From positions 1 to 39,990 of the forward strand of contig PBNK01000046.1 in assembly GCA_002723085.1 (NCBI GenBank): DNA of 39,990 nucleotides, read 5' to 3'. The notes beneath the pieces are model-generated. The model ran no database searches and was not told the DNA's origin. It worked only from the letters and a program-made list of their open reading frames with translations. The translations under genes and the position numbers were made by a program. This DNA is from Crocinitomicaceae bacterium. GTDB lineage: Bacteria; Bacteroidota; Bacteroidia; Flavobacteriales_D; Parvicellaceae. This document shows, piece by piece, positions 18,891 through 27,746 of this stretch (the stretch's first letter is position 1; every line of letters begins with the position of its first letter).

Positions 18891-20174
18891 ATGTCAAATC
18901 CCCCCATAACTCCTTTAGCTGAAAGACTAAGACCTAATTCGCTTTCATCCTACATTGGACAAGAACACTTAGTTGGCAAAGACGGCCCAATTAAAAAAGC
19001 AATTAAAAATAAACTTATACCATCCATGATTCTTTGGGGACCACCAGGTGTTGGAAAAACCACACTTGCAGAAATCATTTCAAATGAACTTGATCGCCCA
19101 TTTTATACTCTATCAGCAATAAACTCGGGCGTAAAAGACATTCGTTTAATCATTGATAAAGTCAAAAATAATGGGATGTTTAGTCAAGAAAATGCAGTAT
19201 TATTTATTGACGAAATTCACAGATTCAGCAAATCTCAACAAGATTCCCTTTTAGCAGCTGTTGAAAAAGGAATTATAACCTTAATTGGAGCAACTACTGA
19301 AAACCCATCTTTTGAAGTGATTTCAGCCTTAAGGTCAAGGTGTCAAACTTTTGTATTAAAAAATCATAATAAAAACGAACTTGAACAATTTCTTGAGCAG
19401 GGCATAAATGAAAAAGAAATTAAAAAGAAAAATCCCGTTTTAAAAGAAAAAGAAGCCTTAATTAGAATATCTGGAGGAGATGCAAGAAAACTTTTAAATG
19501 CTCTTGAATTTGTTGTTAACAATGTTGAAGAAGATAATTTAATTATTACCAATGAATTGGTTAAAAATACTATTCAGCAAAACATATCTAAATATGACAA
19601 AAAAGGGGAAATGCATTATGATATCATTTCTGCTTTTATTAAATCAATTAGAGGCAGTGATCCAAATGGAGCTGTTTACTGGCTTGCTAGAATGATTCAC
19701 GGAGGTGAAGACCCTAAATTTATTGCCAGAAGGATGATTATTTCAGCTTCAGAAGATATTGGCCTAGCCAATCCTACTGCTTTAATTATGGCAAACAATT
19801 GCTTTGATGCTGTTCAAAAAATTGGATGGCCAGAAGGTAGAATAATTTTATCTCAGTGCGCTGTGTACTTGGCTGCCTCACCTAAAAGCAACTCTACATA
19901 CCTAGCAATTAACAATGCAATAACGGAAATTGAAAAATCAGGTGACTTGCCTGTTCCGCTTCATTTAAGAAATGCTCCTACTAAATTAATGAAAGAATTA
20001 AATTATGGTAAAGATTATAAGTACAGTCATGACCATAAAGAAAACAACCATGAGCAAGAATTTCTTCCTAAAAAACTTACAAATCAAAAATTTTATGAAA
20101 CTAGTATAAACAAAAGAGAAATAGAATTGAAAAAATATTTAAATAATATATGGAAAGGAAAATATAATTATTAA
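18891..20174 (+). CDS. rarA: Replication-associated recombination AAA+ ATPase RarA/MgsA
   Basis: A clamp-loader-like AAA+ ATPase acting at stalled replication forks. The 427-residue protein opens PLAERLRPNSLSSYIGQEHL and has Walker A GPPGVGKT at 50-57, Walker B LFIDEIHRF from 104, sensor 1 IGATTENPSFEV and sensor 2 SGGDARKLLNALE. The C-terminal tetramerisation region is complete (SEDIGLANP, NAPTKLMKELNYG, YSHDH). Three envelope protein genes follow on the same strand, the first after 28 bp. Confidence 0.97.
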   Translation: MSNPPITPLAERLRPNSLSSYIGQEHLVGKDGPIKKAIKNKLIPSMILWGPPGVGKTTLAEIISNELDRPFYTLSAINSGVKDIRLIIDKVKNNGMFSQENAVLFIDEIHRFSKSQQDSLLAAVEKGIITLIGATTENPSFEVISALRSRCQTFVLKNHNKNELEQFLEQGINEKEIKKKNPVLKEKEALIRISGGDARKLLNALEFVVNNVEEDNLIITNELVKNTIQQNISKYDKKGEMHYDIISAFIKSIRGSDPNGAVYWLARMIHGGEDPKFIARRMIISASEDIGLANPTALIMANNCFDAVQKIGWPEGRIILSQCAVYLAASPKSNSTYLAINNAITEIEKSGDLPVPLHLRNAPTKLMKELNYGKDYKYSHDHKENNHEQEFLPKKLTNQKFYETSINKREIELKKYLNNIWKGKYNY

Positions 20175-20202
20175 TTGAATTTGTAATGTTTATCTTTAAA
20201 AA

Positions 20203-21768
20203 ATGAAAAGGATTTATTTTCTAATTCTAATAGTTGTAGTTTTTTTTAAATGCAAAAAAAATGACACTAACACATCTTGGAATGCCACATATAATTTACC
20301 TATAAGTTATGGAAATATAGATGTTTTAGACTTTTTAGACTCCAATAAACTATCTTTTAATTCCGATTCAAGCCATCTTATTTTTAAAGACACTAAAACA
20401 GTTTTTGAACTAAATCAAGAAGATTTTTTAGATGCAATAGAATTCTCTTTTGAAGACACTATGGATATCCCAAGTGTAATTTATGGAATTCCCTTTTCTC
20501 CAGGTTTTAGTATTCCATATACTTTTGTAGAAAACAAACAGTTTTCATTTTCTGATATGGAACTCAAAACCATATCTTTTAATACACTTCAAATTGAATA
20601 TTTAATCAGAAGCAATATTTCAGGAGCAGTAGATTTTGAGTTTTCCTTTCCTAATATATATGACATAAATAACAACACAATCACTCAAACAGTATTAATC
20701 CCTTATGATTCGTCTGGAAATTCTTCTGTAACGGGATATATTGACCTTGAAAACACATTACTTGATTTAAGTGGAAATAATGGGAATTCATACAATGAAA
20801 TAACTACAGAATTCAAACTTGGAGCTTCAAGCACCAATACTTCAGACTTAATTTTAACCAGTGAAAGTGAAGTTATAATTGACATAAAACTTAAAAACTT
20901 ATCTATTAAAAAAGCAATTGGTTACTTAGGAAAAATAAACCTTGATTCCCAAGATGAAATTGAACTTTCAATAATGGATGAAATTAATGCTAAAAACATA
21001 AATATTGGACCACCCTCTTTATCCTTAAACATAATAAATGGAGTTGGTGTTGATGCCCAATTAAAAATTAAAGAAATTACTTTTTCAAAAAATAATGACC
21101 AAGTCAGTATTGTTCATCCAATGATAAACAATACTATAAACATAAATAGAGCGTTAGATTTGGGTTGGGATTTTCAATCGAGCAACTACAGCATAGATAT
21201 AGATTCTAACAATTCTAATATTCAATCTGTTATCTCATTATTACCCAACAAAGTAATTAACGAATATGAAATAATAACAAATCCTCTTGGAAATATTTCT
21301 GGACATAATGATTTTTACAATTCAAACAACCCCTTGAAAGTAAATTTAGATGTTGAGTTCCCATTATTAATTAACATTGATTCTTTAGTGTTTTTAAGAG
21401 ATATCCCACTTGAATTACCTGAAAATTTCAACTTAAAGAATGGAGAAATTTTTATAGAGTTTCAAAACAGTTTTCCATTTGAAGTATGCGCAGAGATAAA
21501 CATTTTAAACGGAAATACTATTGGTTTAAACCCAACATGTGTAAATAGCGGAGTAACCAATTCAAATGGAGAGGTTACAAGTGCAACAAACAATTTTCAT
21601 ACAATAAATCTAAATGAAAGTGATATATCAGATCTTTCAATTAGCAAGCATATTCAACTTAAATTAAAATTAAGTACCCCAACAACCAACATGGACTATT
21701 CTATTTTAGAATCTAATAAATTGTTTTTTAAAATTGGCGGATACTTTGAAACAGAAATTAATCTTTAA
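20203..21768 (+). CDS. Large surface lipoprotein of unknown function
   Basis: A 521-residue predicted lipoprotein: the first 17 residues, MKRIYFLILIVVVFFKC, form a short signal with the lipid cysteine at 17, followed by KKND. The rest is rich in Asn, Ser, Ile and Asp and reads as beta-strand repeats without a recognised domain. It has only a few cysteines. It lies 28 bp after rarA and 1 bp before the outer-membrane-like gene, so it may partner that protein or the secreted protein after it. Function is unknown. Confidence 0.7.
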   Translation: MKRIYFLILIVVVFFKCKKNDTNTSWNATYNLPISYGNIDVLDFLDSNKLSFNSDSSHLIFKDTKTVFELNQEDFLDAIEFSFEDTMDIPSVIYGIPFSPGFSIPYTFVENKQFSFSDMELKTISFNTLQIEYLIRSNISGAVDFEFSFPNIYDINNNTITQTVLIPYDSSGNSSVTGYIDLENTLLDLSGNNGNSYNEITTEFKLGASSTNTSDLILTSESEVIIDIKLKNLSIKKAIGYLGKINLDSQDEIELSIMDEINAKNINIGPPSLSLNIINGVGVDAQLKIKEITFSKNNDQVSIVHPMINNTININRALDLGWDFQSSNYSIDIDSNNSNIQSVISLLPNKVINEYEIITNPLGNISGHNDFYNSNNPLKVNLDVEFPLLINIDSLVFLRDIPLELPENFNLKNGEIFIEFQNSFPFEVCAEINILNGNTIGLNPTCVNSGVTNSNGEVTSATNNFHTINLNESDISDLSISKHIQLKLKLSTPTTNMDYSILESNKLFFKIGGYFETEINL

Positions 21769-21769
21769 A

Positions 21770-22960
21770 ATGAGAAGCTTCCTTACATTATTTTTTAGTT
21801 TATCAATCTGTTATTCCATTGGACAAAACCTATTTAATAACCAATCACCATTTCCGTCTGATACTTCTAATAAAAACAAGGTTTATCATTTTTCAAACAT
21901 TCACTTTGGCTCAACACATTTTAAACTTGCTTTGCCTTTAAAATTTTATACTGGGGGGTTCATAACAAATGACAATAAAGGAAAAGCAACACCATTTGAT
22001 AGAACAAATATTTCTGGAGGAATAATAGATTTAAATGTTGGAGGGATCATTTTTAATAAAAATAAACTAATAGATGGATGGTATGTTAATGTAAATTGGC
22101 TACAATCAACCGCTTTAAAATATCCTCAAGGTTTATTTAATGCTATAATGTATGGCAATTCAAATATTGAAAACACCATAAACCTTTCTAACCTATCAGG
22201 CCACCTTAGAAATCATCATAAACTAAGCTTTGGGTTTTTTAAATCAAATTGGACCTATGGATTAACAGTAGGGAGTATTAACAAAGAAATAACAGGGAAT
22301 TTTAACACAAATAGTTCAATTTTATTTTTACCACCTTATGAATGGAATATTCAATTAAATGGCAATATAAATTCAACAAATATTTCAACTAATTCTTTTT
22401 CATCTAATGGAATAAGCATAGGTGGCGATATTATTTACAAAAGTACATTTAATGAAAAATGGAATTTTAGCATTGGGTTGAACAATTTTGGACTTATTTC
22501 ATTTAACAAAAATAACCCTATATATTCCATAGATACTGCATTAAATTTTACTGGATTTCAATGGGAAGAGTTGAGAAACATTGATTCCAGCATTGCTAAT
22601 TATACATCAAGTTTTGACACAACATATGCAAAAAATTATACTGTAATTACGCCATTTACTATTGCAGCAAATTCACAATTTAAACTCAAAAGTATATTTA
22701 TATACTCTAATCTAAAATACATTCACATGAGTCAAGGCAATTATAGCCTCAGTATTGGAGGGTATAAAAAAATAAATAACAATATTCTAATTGGAAGTGG
22801 GATCAACTACCACTCTATTAGTACATTTCAATGGGAATTTTTCACATATTATCAAAAAGAAAAAGCAAATATTGGAATTAAACTTAACAACCTAATTGGC
22901 ATTATTCCAAACATTGGAAAATCATTTGGATTACAAACCTATATTTCTTGGAGATTATGA
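21770..22960 (+). CDS. Outer-membrane beta-barrel-like protein
   Basis: A protein of about 396 residues with a signal peptide (MRSFLTLFFSLSICYSIGQ), followed by alternating hydrophobic/polar strands rich in aromatic residues and ending in ISWRL. This pattern suggests an outer-membrane barrel similar to the DUF5723-type proteins of Bacteroidota, a tentative match. The open frame reaches back to 21734, inside the lipoprotein gene; the ATG at 21770 is chosen because it begins the signal peptide and lies 1 bp after the upstream stop. Its stop overlaps the next start (ATGA). Confidence 0.65.
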   Translation: MRSFLTLFFSLSICYSIGQNLFNNQSPFPSDTSNKNKVYHFSNIHFGSTHFKLALPLKFYTGGFITNDNKGKATPFDRTNISGGIIDLNVGGIIFNKNKLIDGWYVNVNWLQSTALKYPQGLFNAIMYGNSNIENTINLSNLSGHLRNHHKLSFGFFKSNWTYGLTVGSINKEITGNFNTNSSILFLPPYEWNIQLNGNINSTNISTNSFSSNGISIGGDIIYKSTFNEKWNFSIGLNNFGLISFNKNNPIYSIDTALNFTGFQWEELRNIDSSIANYTSSFDTTYAKNYTVITPFTIAANSQFKLKSIFIYSNLKYIHMSQGNYSLSIGGYKKINNNILIGSGINYHSISTFQWEFFTYYQKEKANIGIKLNNLIGIIPNIGKSFGLQTYISWRL

Positions 22961-24396
22961 TAAAGTACATCCTAAACATATCTTTTTTATTGCTAACAAA
23001 TCATCTTTTATCTCAAAATGTTTTTTTTAGATCTTATGGTGGGAATGGCAACGACTTTGGTGAAGAAGTAATTGAAACTAATGATTCAAATTTTGTTGCT
23101 GTTGGTGGGACAGAAAGTTTTGGAAATGGTCTTATGGACTTATATCTTTTTAAAACAGATTCGATTGGAGATGTATTATGGACTAAAACATTTGGAGGAC
23201 CAAATATTGATTATGGAACTGATGTTACACAAACTAATGATAGCGGATTTATTGCTTGTGGATACTCAAACAGCATTGGATTAGATTATAATATATTTAT
23301 TGTTAAAGTAAATAACCAAGGCATTCATCAATGGACAAAAAATATTGGTGGGAATAATTGGGATTTTGCTTATGGAATAACCCAATCTTTTTTAAACCCA
23401 TCTCAATATTACATTGTTGGGAAAACTTACAGTTATGGTCAGGGAAATGGAGATGCGTTTATTCTAAAAATAAATAGCCAAGGAGACACACTTTGGATGA
23501 AAACTTATGGCGGTCAAGAAACCGATTATTTTAATGAGGTTGTTGAAGACAATACAGGAAACGTTTATTGCATTGGAGCATCTAAAAGCAATAGCAATAC
23601 AGAAAACCTTTGGATAACCAAATTAGATACTGCAGGTGCTATTCAATGGAATTACTATCATAATGATTCCATAAATACTATAGGCAATTCTATAACAGTC
23701 CTTGGAAATAACAATGAAAAAATAAATTTTTGTGGAGAAATGTATCAAAACGATACGTTAAGCTCAAATAAAACCTTTCTCATTGGTGGCATTAGTAATA
23801 ACGGCACATATAATTTCACAGCAGGTTATCCAAATAATTTTTCACAATACGATAATGCATGTGTTAAAGTTCTTCAGAAACCAAATACAAATAGATATTT
23901 TGTTGTGTCAAATTATTTTCAAAATGATGCAAATAAAATTTTTTATGCAGAATTAGCTGATCAATGGCAACAACCAAATACGAGTAGAGTTAAGGGAAAC
24001 GGAAATGATTTTGTACATGGAGGTGACTTTTTAAGTGATGGAACAGGGTTCATCATTTCTGGGACAACTGAAGAAACAAATAACGGTCAAACTGATTTCT
24101 TTTTATCCAAAACTTTTGATGGGCAATGGAGCACTACCTTTTCTAATACTTCGATATTAGACATTCATGATCATCAGCAACATGAATTTGAAATTTTTCC
24201 AAACCCTTCAATAAAAGAGATTAAATTAAATAACATAAATACAAATACTCCATTTATTATAAAAGACATAAACAACAATATAGTTTATTCAGGTACCTAC
24301 AATATGAACCCAATAAACATTGAAAGTCTAAGAAGTGGCATTTATTTTATATCTATCAAAAAAGAGAAAAGAAGTAAGAAGTTTATAAAACTTTAA
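22957..24396 (+). CDS. T9SS type A secreted protein with propeller-like repeats
   Basis: A secreted protein of about 479 residues. A signal peptide (MIKYILNISFLLLTNHLLSQ) is followed by repeats of the form GGNGNDFGEEVIET...GFIACGYSNS...DTLWMKTYGGQ, spaced about 50 residues apart, which resemble blades of a beta-propeller. The last roughly 70 residues (FEIFPNPS ... GIYFISIKKEKRSKKFIKL) form a T9SS type A C-terminal sorting domain. The start at 22957 is preferred over 22948 because it forms a 4 bp ATGA overlap with the upstream gene. The protein is probably exported to the surface or medium by the PorE-containing T9SS. Confidence 0.82.
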   Translation: MIKYILNISFLLLTNHLLSQNVFFRSYGGNGNDFGEEVIETNDSNFVAVGGTESFGNGLMDLYLFKTDSIGDVLWTKTFGGPNIDYGTDVTQTNDSGFIACGYSNSIGLDYNIFIVKVNNQGIHQWTKNIGGNNWDFAYGITQSFLNPSQYYIVGKTYSYGQGNGDAFILKINSQGDTLWMKTYGGQETDYFNEVVEDNTGNVYCIGASKSNSNTENLWITKLDTAGAIQWNYYHNDSINTIGNSITVLGNNNEKINFCGEMYQNDTLSSNKTFLIGGISNNGTYNFTAGYPNNFSQYDNACVKVLQKPNTNRYFVVSNYFQNDANKIFYAELADQWQQPNTSRVKGNGNDFVHGGDFLSDGTGFIISGTTEETNNGQTDFFLSKTFDGQWSTTFSNTSILDIHDHQQHEFEIFPNPSIKEIKLNNINTNTPFIIKDINNNIVYSGTYNMNPINIESLRSGIYFISIKKEKRSKKFIKL

Positions 24397-25105
24397 GTTT
24401 AGCCAAAAAATAATATTCTTTATTGGTGGAATACATTTCTTGAAAACTTACTAAATCTAAAGGCTCTTTATTATCAATAAATCCCTTAAGAGTAAATAAT
24501 CTATAGTTTTGCTTTTCAAAAAACTCAAAAACATCTAGCGGACCAGTATTGTAATAATCTGAAGCACCTAGACCGTGTTCAAAAACAATTACAGGATGGA
24601 ATTTTCTTATGGTATTTACTGCACCTTTAAGAACACCTAATTCACCACCTTCTACATCAATTTTAATTAGGTCAACTCTATCGTGATCTTTAACTTGGTT
24701 ATCTAAAGTGTCTAATTGAATTTCAATAGTATTAATTTTTTCACTTTTGGGATATGACCTTTGCTTTATTCCACTAAACGCAGGATTAGAAACTACATGT
24801 TGAAAAGAAGATATTTTTGACTCATCACTTAGCCCAAAATTTCTAACTTCACAACTATTTCCAAATTTATAATTCAACTTTTCATACATACTAGGAATGG
24901 GTTCAAATGCAAAATGTTTACCATTAGGAGCAAGCTTAATGGCATTAACAAGTACCTCACCTTTATGACAACCCACATCAATAAACGTTGAATTATTTTC
25001 CAAAACAATTTTCATTATTTGTTTTGTCTGCTTATCATATTTTTGGTTAAGTGTAATAGGAAAAATAACTTTCTTCACTATAGACTTAACAGATTCACTT
25101 ACCAT
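24383..25105 (-). CDS. FkbM-family SAM-dependent methyltransferase
   Basis: A 240-residue class I methyltransferase of the FkbM family (PF05050). FIDVGCHKGEVLVNAI is the SAM-binding motif I, HFAFEPIPSMYEKL is motif II, and VDLIKIDVEGGELGVLKGA with VIVFEHG are the family's distinctive later motifs. FkbM enzymes usually O-methylate sugars or other small molecules. The PorE-like gene lies upstream on the same strand, separated by 34 bp. Its end overlaps that of the convergent T9SS gene by 14 bp. The substrate is unknown. Confidence 0.88.
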   Translation of the reverse strand: MVSESVKSIVKKVIFPITLNQKYDKQTKQIMKIVLENNSTFIDVGCHKGEVLVNAIKLAPNGKHFAFEPIPSMYEKLNYKFGNSCEVRNFGLSDESKISSFQHVVSNPAFSGIKQRSYPKSEKINTIEIQLDTLDNQVKDHDRVDLIKIDVEGGELGVLKGAVNTIRKFHPVIVFEHGLGASDYYNTGPLDVFEFFEKQNYRLFTLKGFIDNKEPLDLVSFQEMYSTNKEYYFLAKLKVL

Positions 25106-25139
25106 TAAACTAAATTGAATAGGCGTTAAATTTAATAAT

Positions 25140-27131
25140 TTATTTTATTGTGAGTTCAGTCCTTCTATTTTTCGCCTTGTTTGTTTCACTTGAATTTTCA
25201 ACAATTGGACGCTTTTCTCCGTAACCTACATAACTTAATCTATCTTTTGAAATACCTCTATTTATTAACCAATCTACTACTGCATTTGCTCTGTTGGTAG
25301 ATAAAATTAAGTTATCGTCCTCATCTCCATCGCTGTCCGTGTGACCAGAAATTTCTGCTTTAATTTTGGGGTTAATTGACAACAATTTCAAAATCTTTTC
25401 AAGTTCAACAACTGAAGACTTTTTAATGTCCCACTTATTAACATCAAAAAATATATTTTCTAAAATAAAAGTCCCTGGCTTAATTTTTCTCATTGGAATA
25501 TTAAGTTGGTAACCTTCATCTGTTTCTTCTAAATCTGAAAATGAAAAATTCTTAGAAACAAATGAATATCCTTCTTTTTCCGCATGAAAAGCCATTTCAA
25601 TATTAGTTGGCAATGCAATTAAAAACTGACCAGAAATTGGATTAGCTATAATTTCAGATACTATTTTTCCATTTTTTAAATTAGTCAACTGAAAAGAAGC
25701 TTCTAAAGGGTTCATGTCTTCTTCATCATAAACAAATCCTTTAACAAAAGTTGTAGGAATAGGCTTGTAATCATCTTCTATTTCAAAACTATACAAATCT
25801 AAACTTCCAAAACCCTCTGGTCGATTTGAAGAAAAATAAGCCAAATCTCCTTTTGATGATATCAAAACAGAATTTTCATCCATATAGGTATTTACTGGAT
25901 AACCCATATTAATTGGTTTTGTCCAGATGCCATTTGAATCTTTTCTTGACATAAAAATATCTAATCCTCCCATGCCTTGATGACCGTTACTAGAAAAATA
26001 CAAAGTTTGTCCATCAGGGTGAATTTGAACAGATTCTTCTCTGTAAGGTGTGTTAATCACAGAAGATAATCTGATTGGTTTTGTCCAGCCATTACTTGTG
26101 ATTTGGGAAGAATAAATATCCTGATTATCAGGACTTCGTCTTTGTCTATCAAAAGTCAACCCTCTTACAAAATATAATGTTTTTCCATCAGAAGAAAAAG
26201 AAGGTTGAGTTTCCCAATGTTTAGTATTGATTGGAGGGCCTAAATTTACAGGTTGAGACCATTCATCTCCATTTTTTTGACTGTAAAATAAATCACAACT
26301 CCCTTTTCCAGTTCTTCCAAAACCATATTCATAGTCGCCCTTTGCCCCTGTTTCACAACCAACAAAAATCACATATTTACCATCGGAACTAAATGTTGGA
26401 GCCCCCTCATTATACATGGTATTGACCTTAGAACTAATCATATAACTTGGGTTCCAAGAATTTTCAGTTTTTTTAGTTTCCGTAAAAATATCTTCTTGTT
26501 TATTTCCCATGGGAGCTAAATTATCCTTAACCATTCTTGTAAAAAGAAGTGTTGAATCATCAGCAGTTATTGATGGGAAATATTCAGGCATATCTGTATT
26601 GATTTCAGGACCTAAATTAATGGGTTCAAAATCTACTGGATTTTCAATTGCATTTAAAGCAAATAAACAATTATCAACCATTCTATTGGCATTAACAGAA
26701 AGTTTAGAATTAGCCAAAGGAGAATTTAAATAATGTTTGGCATTTCGAAGACAATCTTCATATCTACCAGTAGCTATTTGCATACCTGCAAGAAAATAAA
26801 ATTCTTCAATAGGTACTCTTTTTGCTACAGCTATCATTTTTTCTCTGTAAAAAATTGCTTTTTCAATCTCACCATTTTCAATACACATGTTAGAGGCTAA
26901 ACTGTATGCTTCAACAAAAGTGGAATCTTTTTTAAGTGCTTTTTGAATCATAGCTTCAACACAAGGTACGTCAGGCATTCCAGTAAAAGCATCAATATCA
27001 TTAAAACAATCTAAAGCAGCTTCATATGCCTTAATTGCCTTTTTACTTTTAGTCGAATAAAATGCTTTTTGAGCAGTACTACAGCTTGAAATAAACATTA
27101 AAAAAATTGAAATATTTAAAAATCTCATCAT
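25140..27131 (-). CDS. porE: PorE-like T9SS lipoprotein (TPR, beta-propeller, CRD, OmpA domain)
   Basis: A 663-residue outer-membrane lipoprotein with lipobox ISSC and lipid cysteine at about 17. In order it has a TPR-like region (about 30-150), PD40/WD40-like blades (about 175-440: repeated SSDGKTLYFVRG, HPDGQTLYFSSNGH and KGDLAYFSSNRPEG segments), a carboxypeptidase-regulatory-like domain (about 455-545), and a C-terminal OmpA peptidoglycan-binding domain (about 550-663) with ISGHTDSDG and NRANAVVDWL. This is the domain order of PorE, which anchors the T9SS complex to peptidoglycan. Related OmpA/PD40 proteins in this phylum make the exact ortholog uncertain. An in-frame ATG also exists one codon in. 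Confidence 0.8.
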   Translation of the reverse strand: MMRFLNISIFLMFISSCSTAQKAFYSTKSKKAIKAYEAALDCFNDIDAFTGMPDVPCVEAMIQKALKKDSTFVEAYSLASNMCIENGEIEKAIFYREKMIAVAKRVPIEEFYFLAGMQIATGRYEDCLRNAKHYLNSPLANSKLSVNANRMVDNCLFALNAIENPVDFEPINLGPEINTDMPEYFPSITADDSTLLFTRMVKDNLAPMGNKQEDIFTETKKTENSWNPSYMISSKVNTMYNEGAPTFSSDGKYVIFVGCETGAKGDYEYGFGRTGKGSCDLFYSQKNGDEWSQPVNLGPPINTKHWETQPSFSSDGKTLYFVRGLTFDRQRRSPDNQDIYSSQITSNGWTKPIRLSSVINTPYREESVQIHPDGQTLYFSSNGHQGMGGLDIFMSRKDSNGIWTKPINMGYPVNTYMDENSVLISSKGDLAYFSSNRPEGFGSLDLYSFEIEDDYKPIPTTFVKGFVYDEEDMNPLEASFQLTNLKNGKIVSEIIANPISGQFLIALPTNIEMAFHAEKEGYSFVSKNFSFSDLEETDEGYQLNIPMRKIKPGTFILENIFFDVNKWDIKKSSVVELEKILKLLSINPKIKAEISGHTDSDGDEDDNLILSTNRANAVVDWLINRGISKDRLSYVGYGEKRPIVENSSETNKAKNRRTELTIK

Positions 27132-27140
27132 TTATGTAAG

Positions 27141-27746
27141 TTAAGGTATATTTATATACTTATGTGTTTGAAGGGATAGTTTCCATTTAGGGTTTTCATG
27201 AATATAGTCCAACACTAATGGTAAAATTTCACTCGACTTTGACCATTCTGGTTGAAGGTATAAATGGGCATCTGGGTTGGTCAATTTAGACGCATGTTTT
27301 TCTGCCCATCTAAAATCACTTTTATGAAAAACCACGACTTTTAATTCATTTGTACTAGGGTATATTTCTGAAACAGGTTTCTTAAACTTTTTTGGACTAA
27401 AACACACCCAATCTACGCCATAATAAACAGGGTTTGTTCCGGCAGTTTCAATAGCCACATAAATATTATTTTTTTTCAACTCATCCACCAAAACTGAAAT
27501 ATCATGCATTGTAGGTTCACCTCCAGTTATAACTACAAAATCCGTTTTATGTTTTTTAACACTACCTACAATTTCATCAATTGCAACCATTGGATGAGAA
27601 ACAGCTTCCCAACTTTCTTTAACATCACACCAAACACATCCTACATCACACCCTCCTAAACGAATAAAAACGGCACATCGACCAGAATAGAAGCCTTCAC
27701 CTTGAATGGTGACAAATTGTTCCATTAAAGGCAATTTATTCATCAT
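27141..27746 (-). CDS. queE: 7-carboxy-7-deazaguanine synthase
   Basis: A radical-SAM enzyme of 201 residues that ring-contracts 6-carboxytetrahydropterin to 7-carboxy-7-deazaguanine on the path to queuosine. The cluster motif C-x3-C-x2-C is Cys33, Cys37 and Cys40 in GGCDVGCVWCD, followed by VITGGEPTMHD (SAM-binding GGEP). The open frame begins at 27884, but those residues are a lysine-rich readthrough of the MORN gene in another frame. The ATGs at 27746 and 27743 both overlap the end of that gene. No queC, queD or queF is visible in the window. Confidence 0.9.
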   Translation of the reverse strand: MMNKLPLMEQFVTIQGEGFYSGRCAVFIRLGGCDVGCVWCDVKESWEAVSHPMVAIDEIVGSVKKHKTDFVVITGGEPTMHDISVLVDELKKNNIYVAIETAGTNPVYYGVDWVCFSPKKFKKPVSEIYPSTNELKVVVFHKSDFRWAEKHASKLTNPDAHLYLQPEWSKSSEILPLVLDYIHENPKWKLSLQTHKYINIP

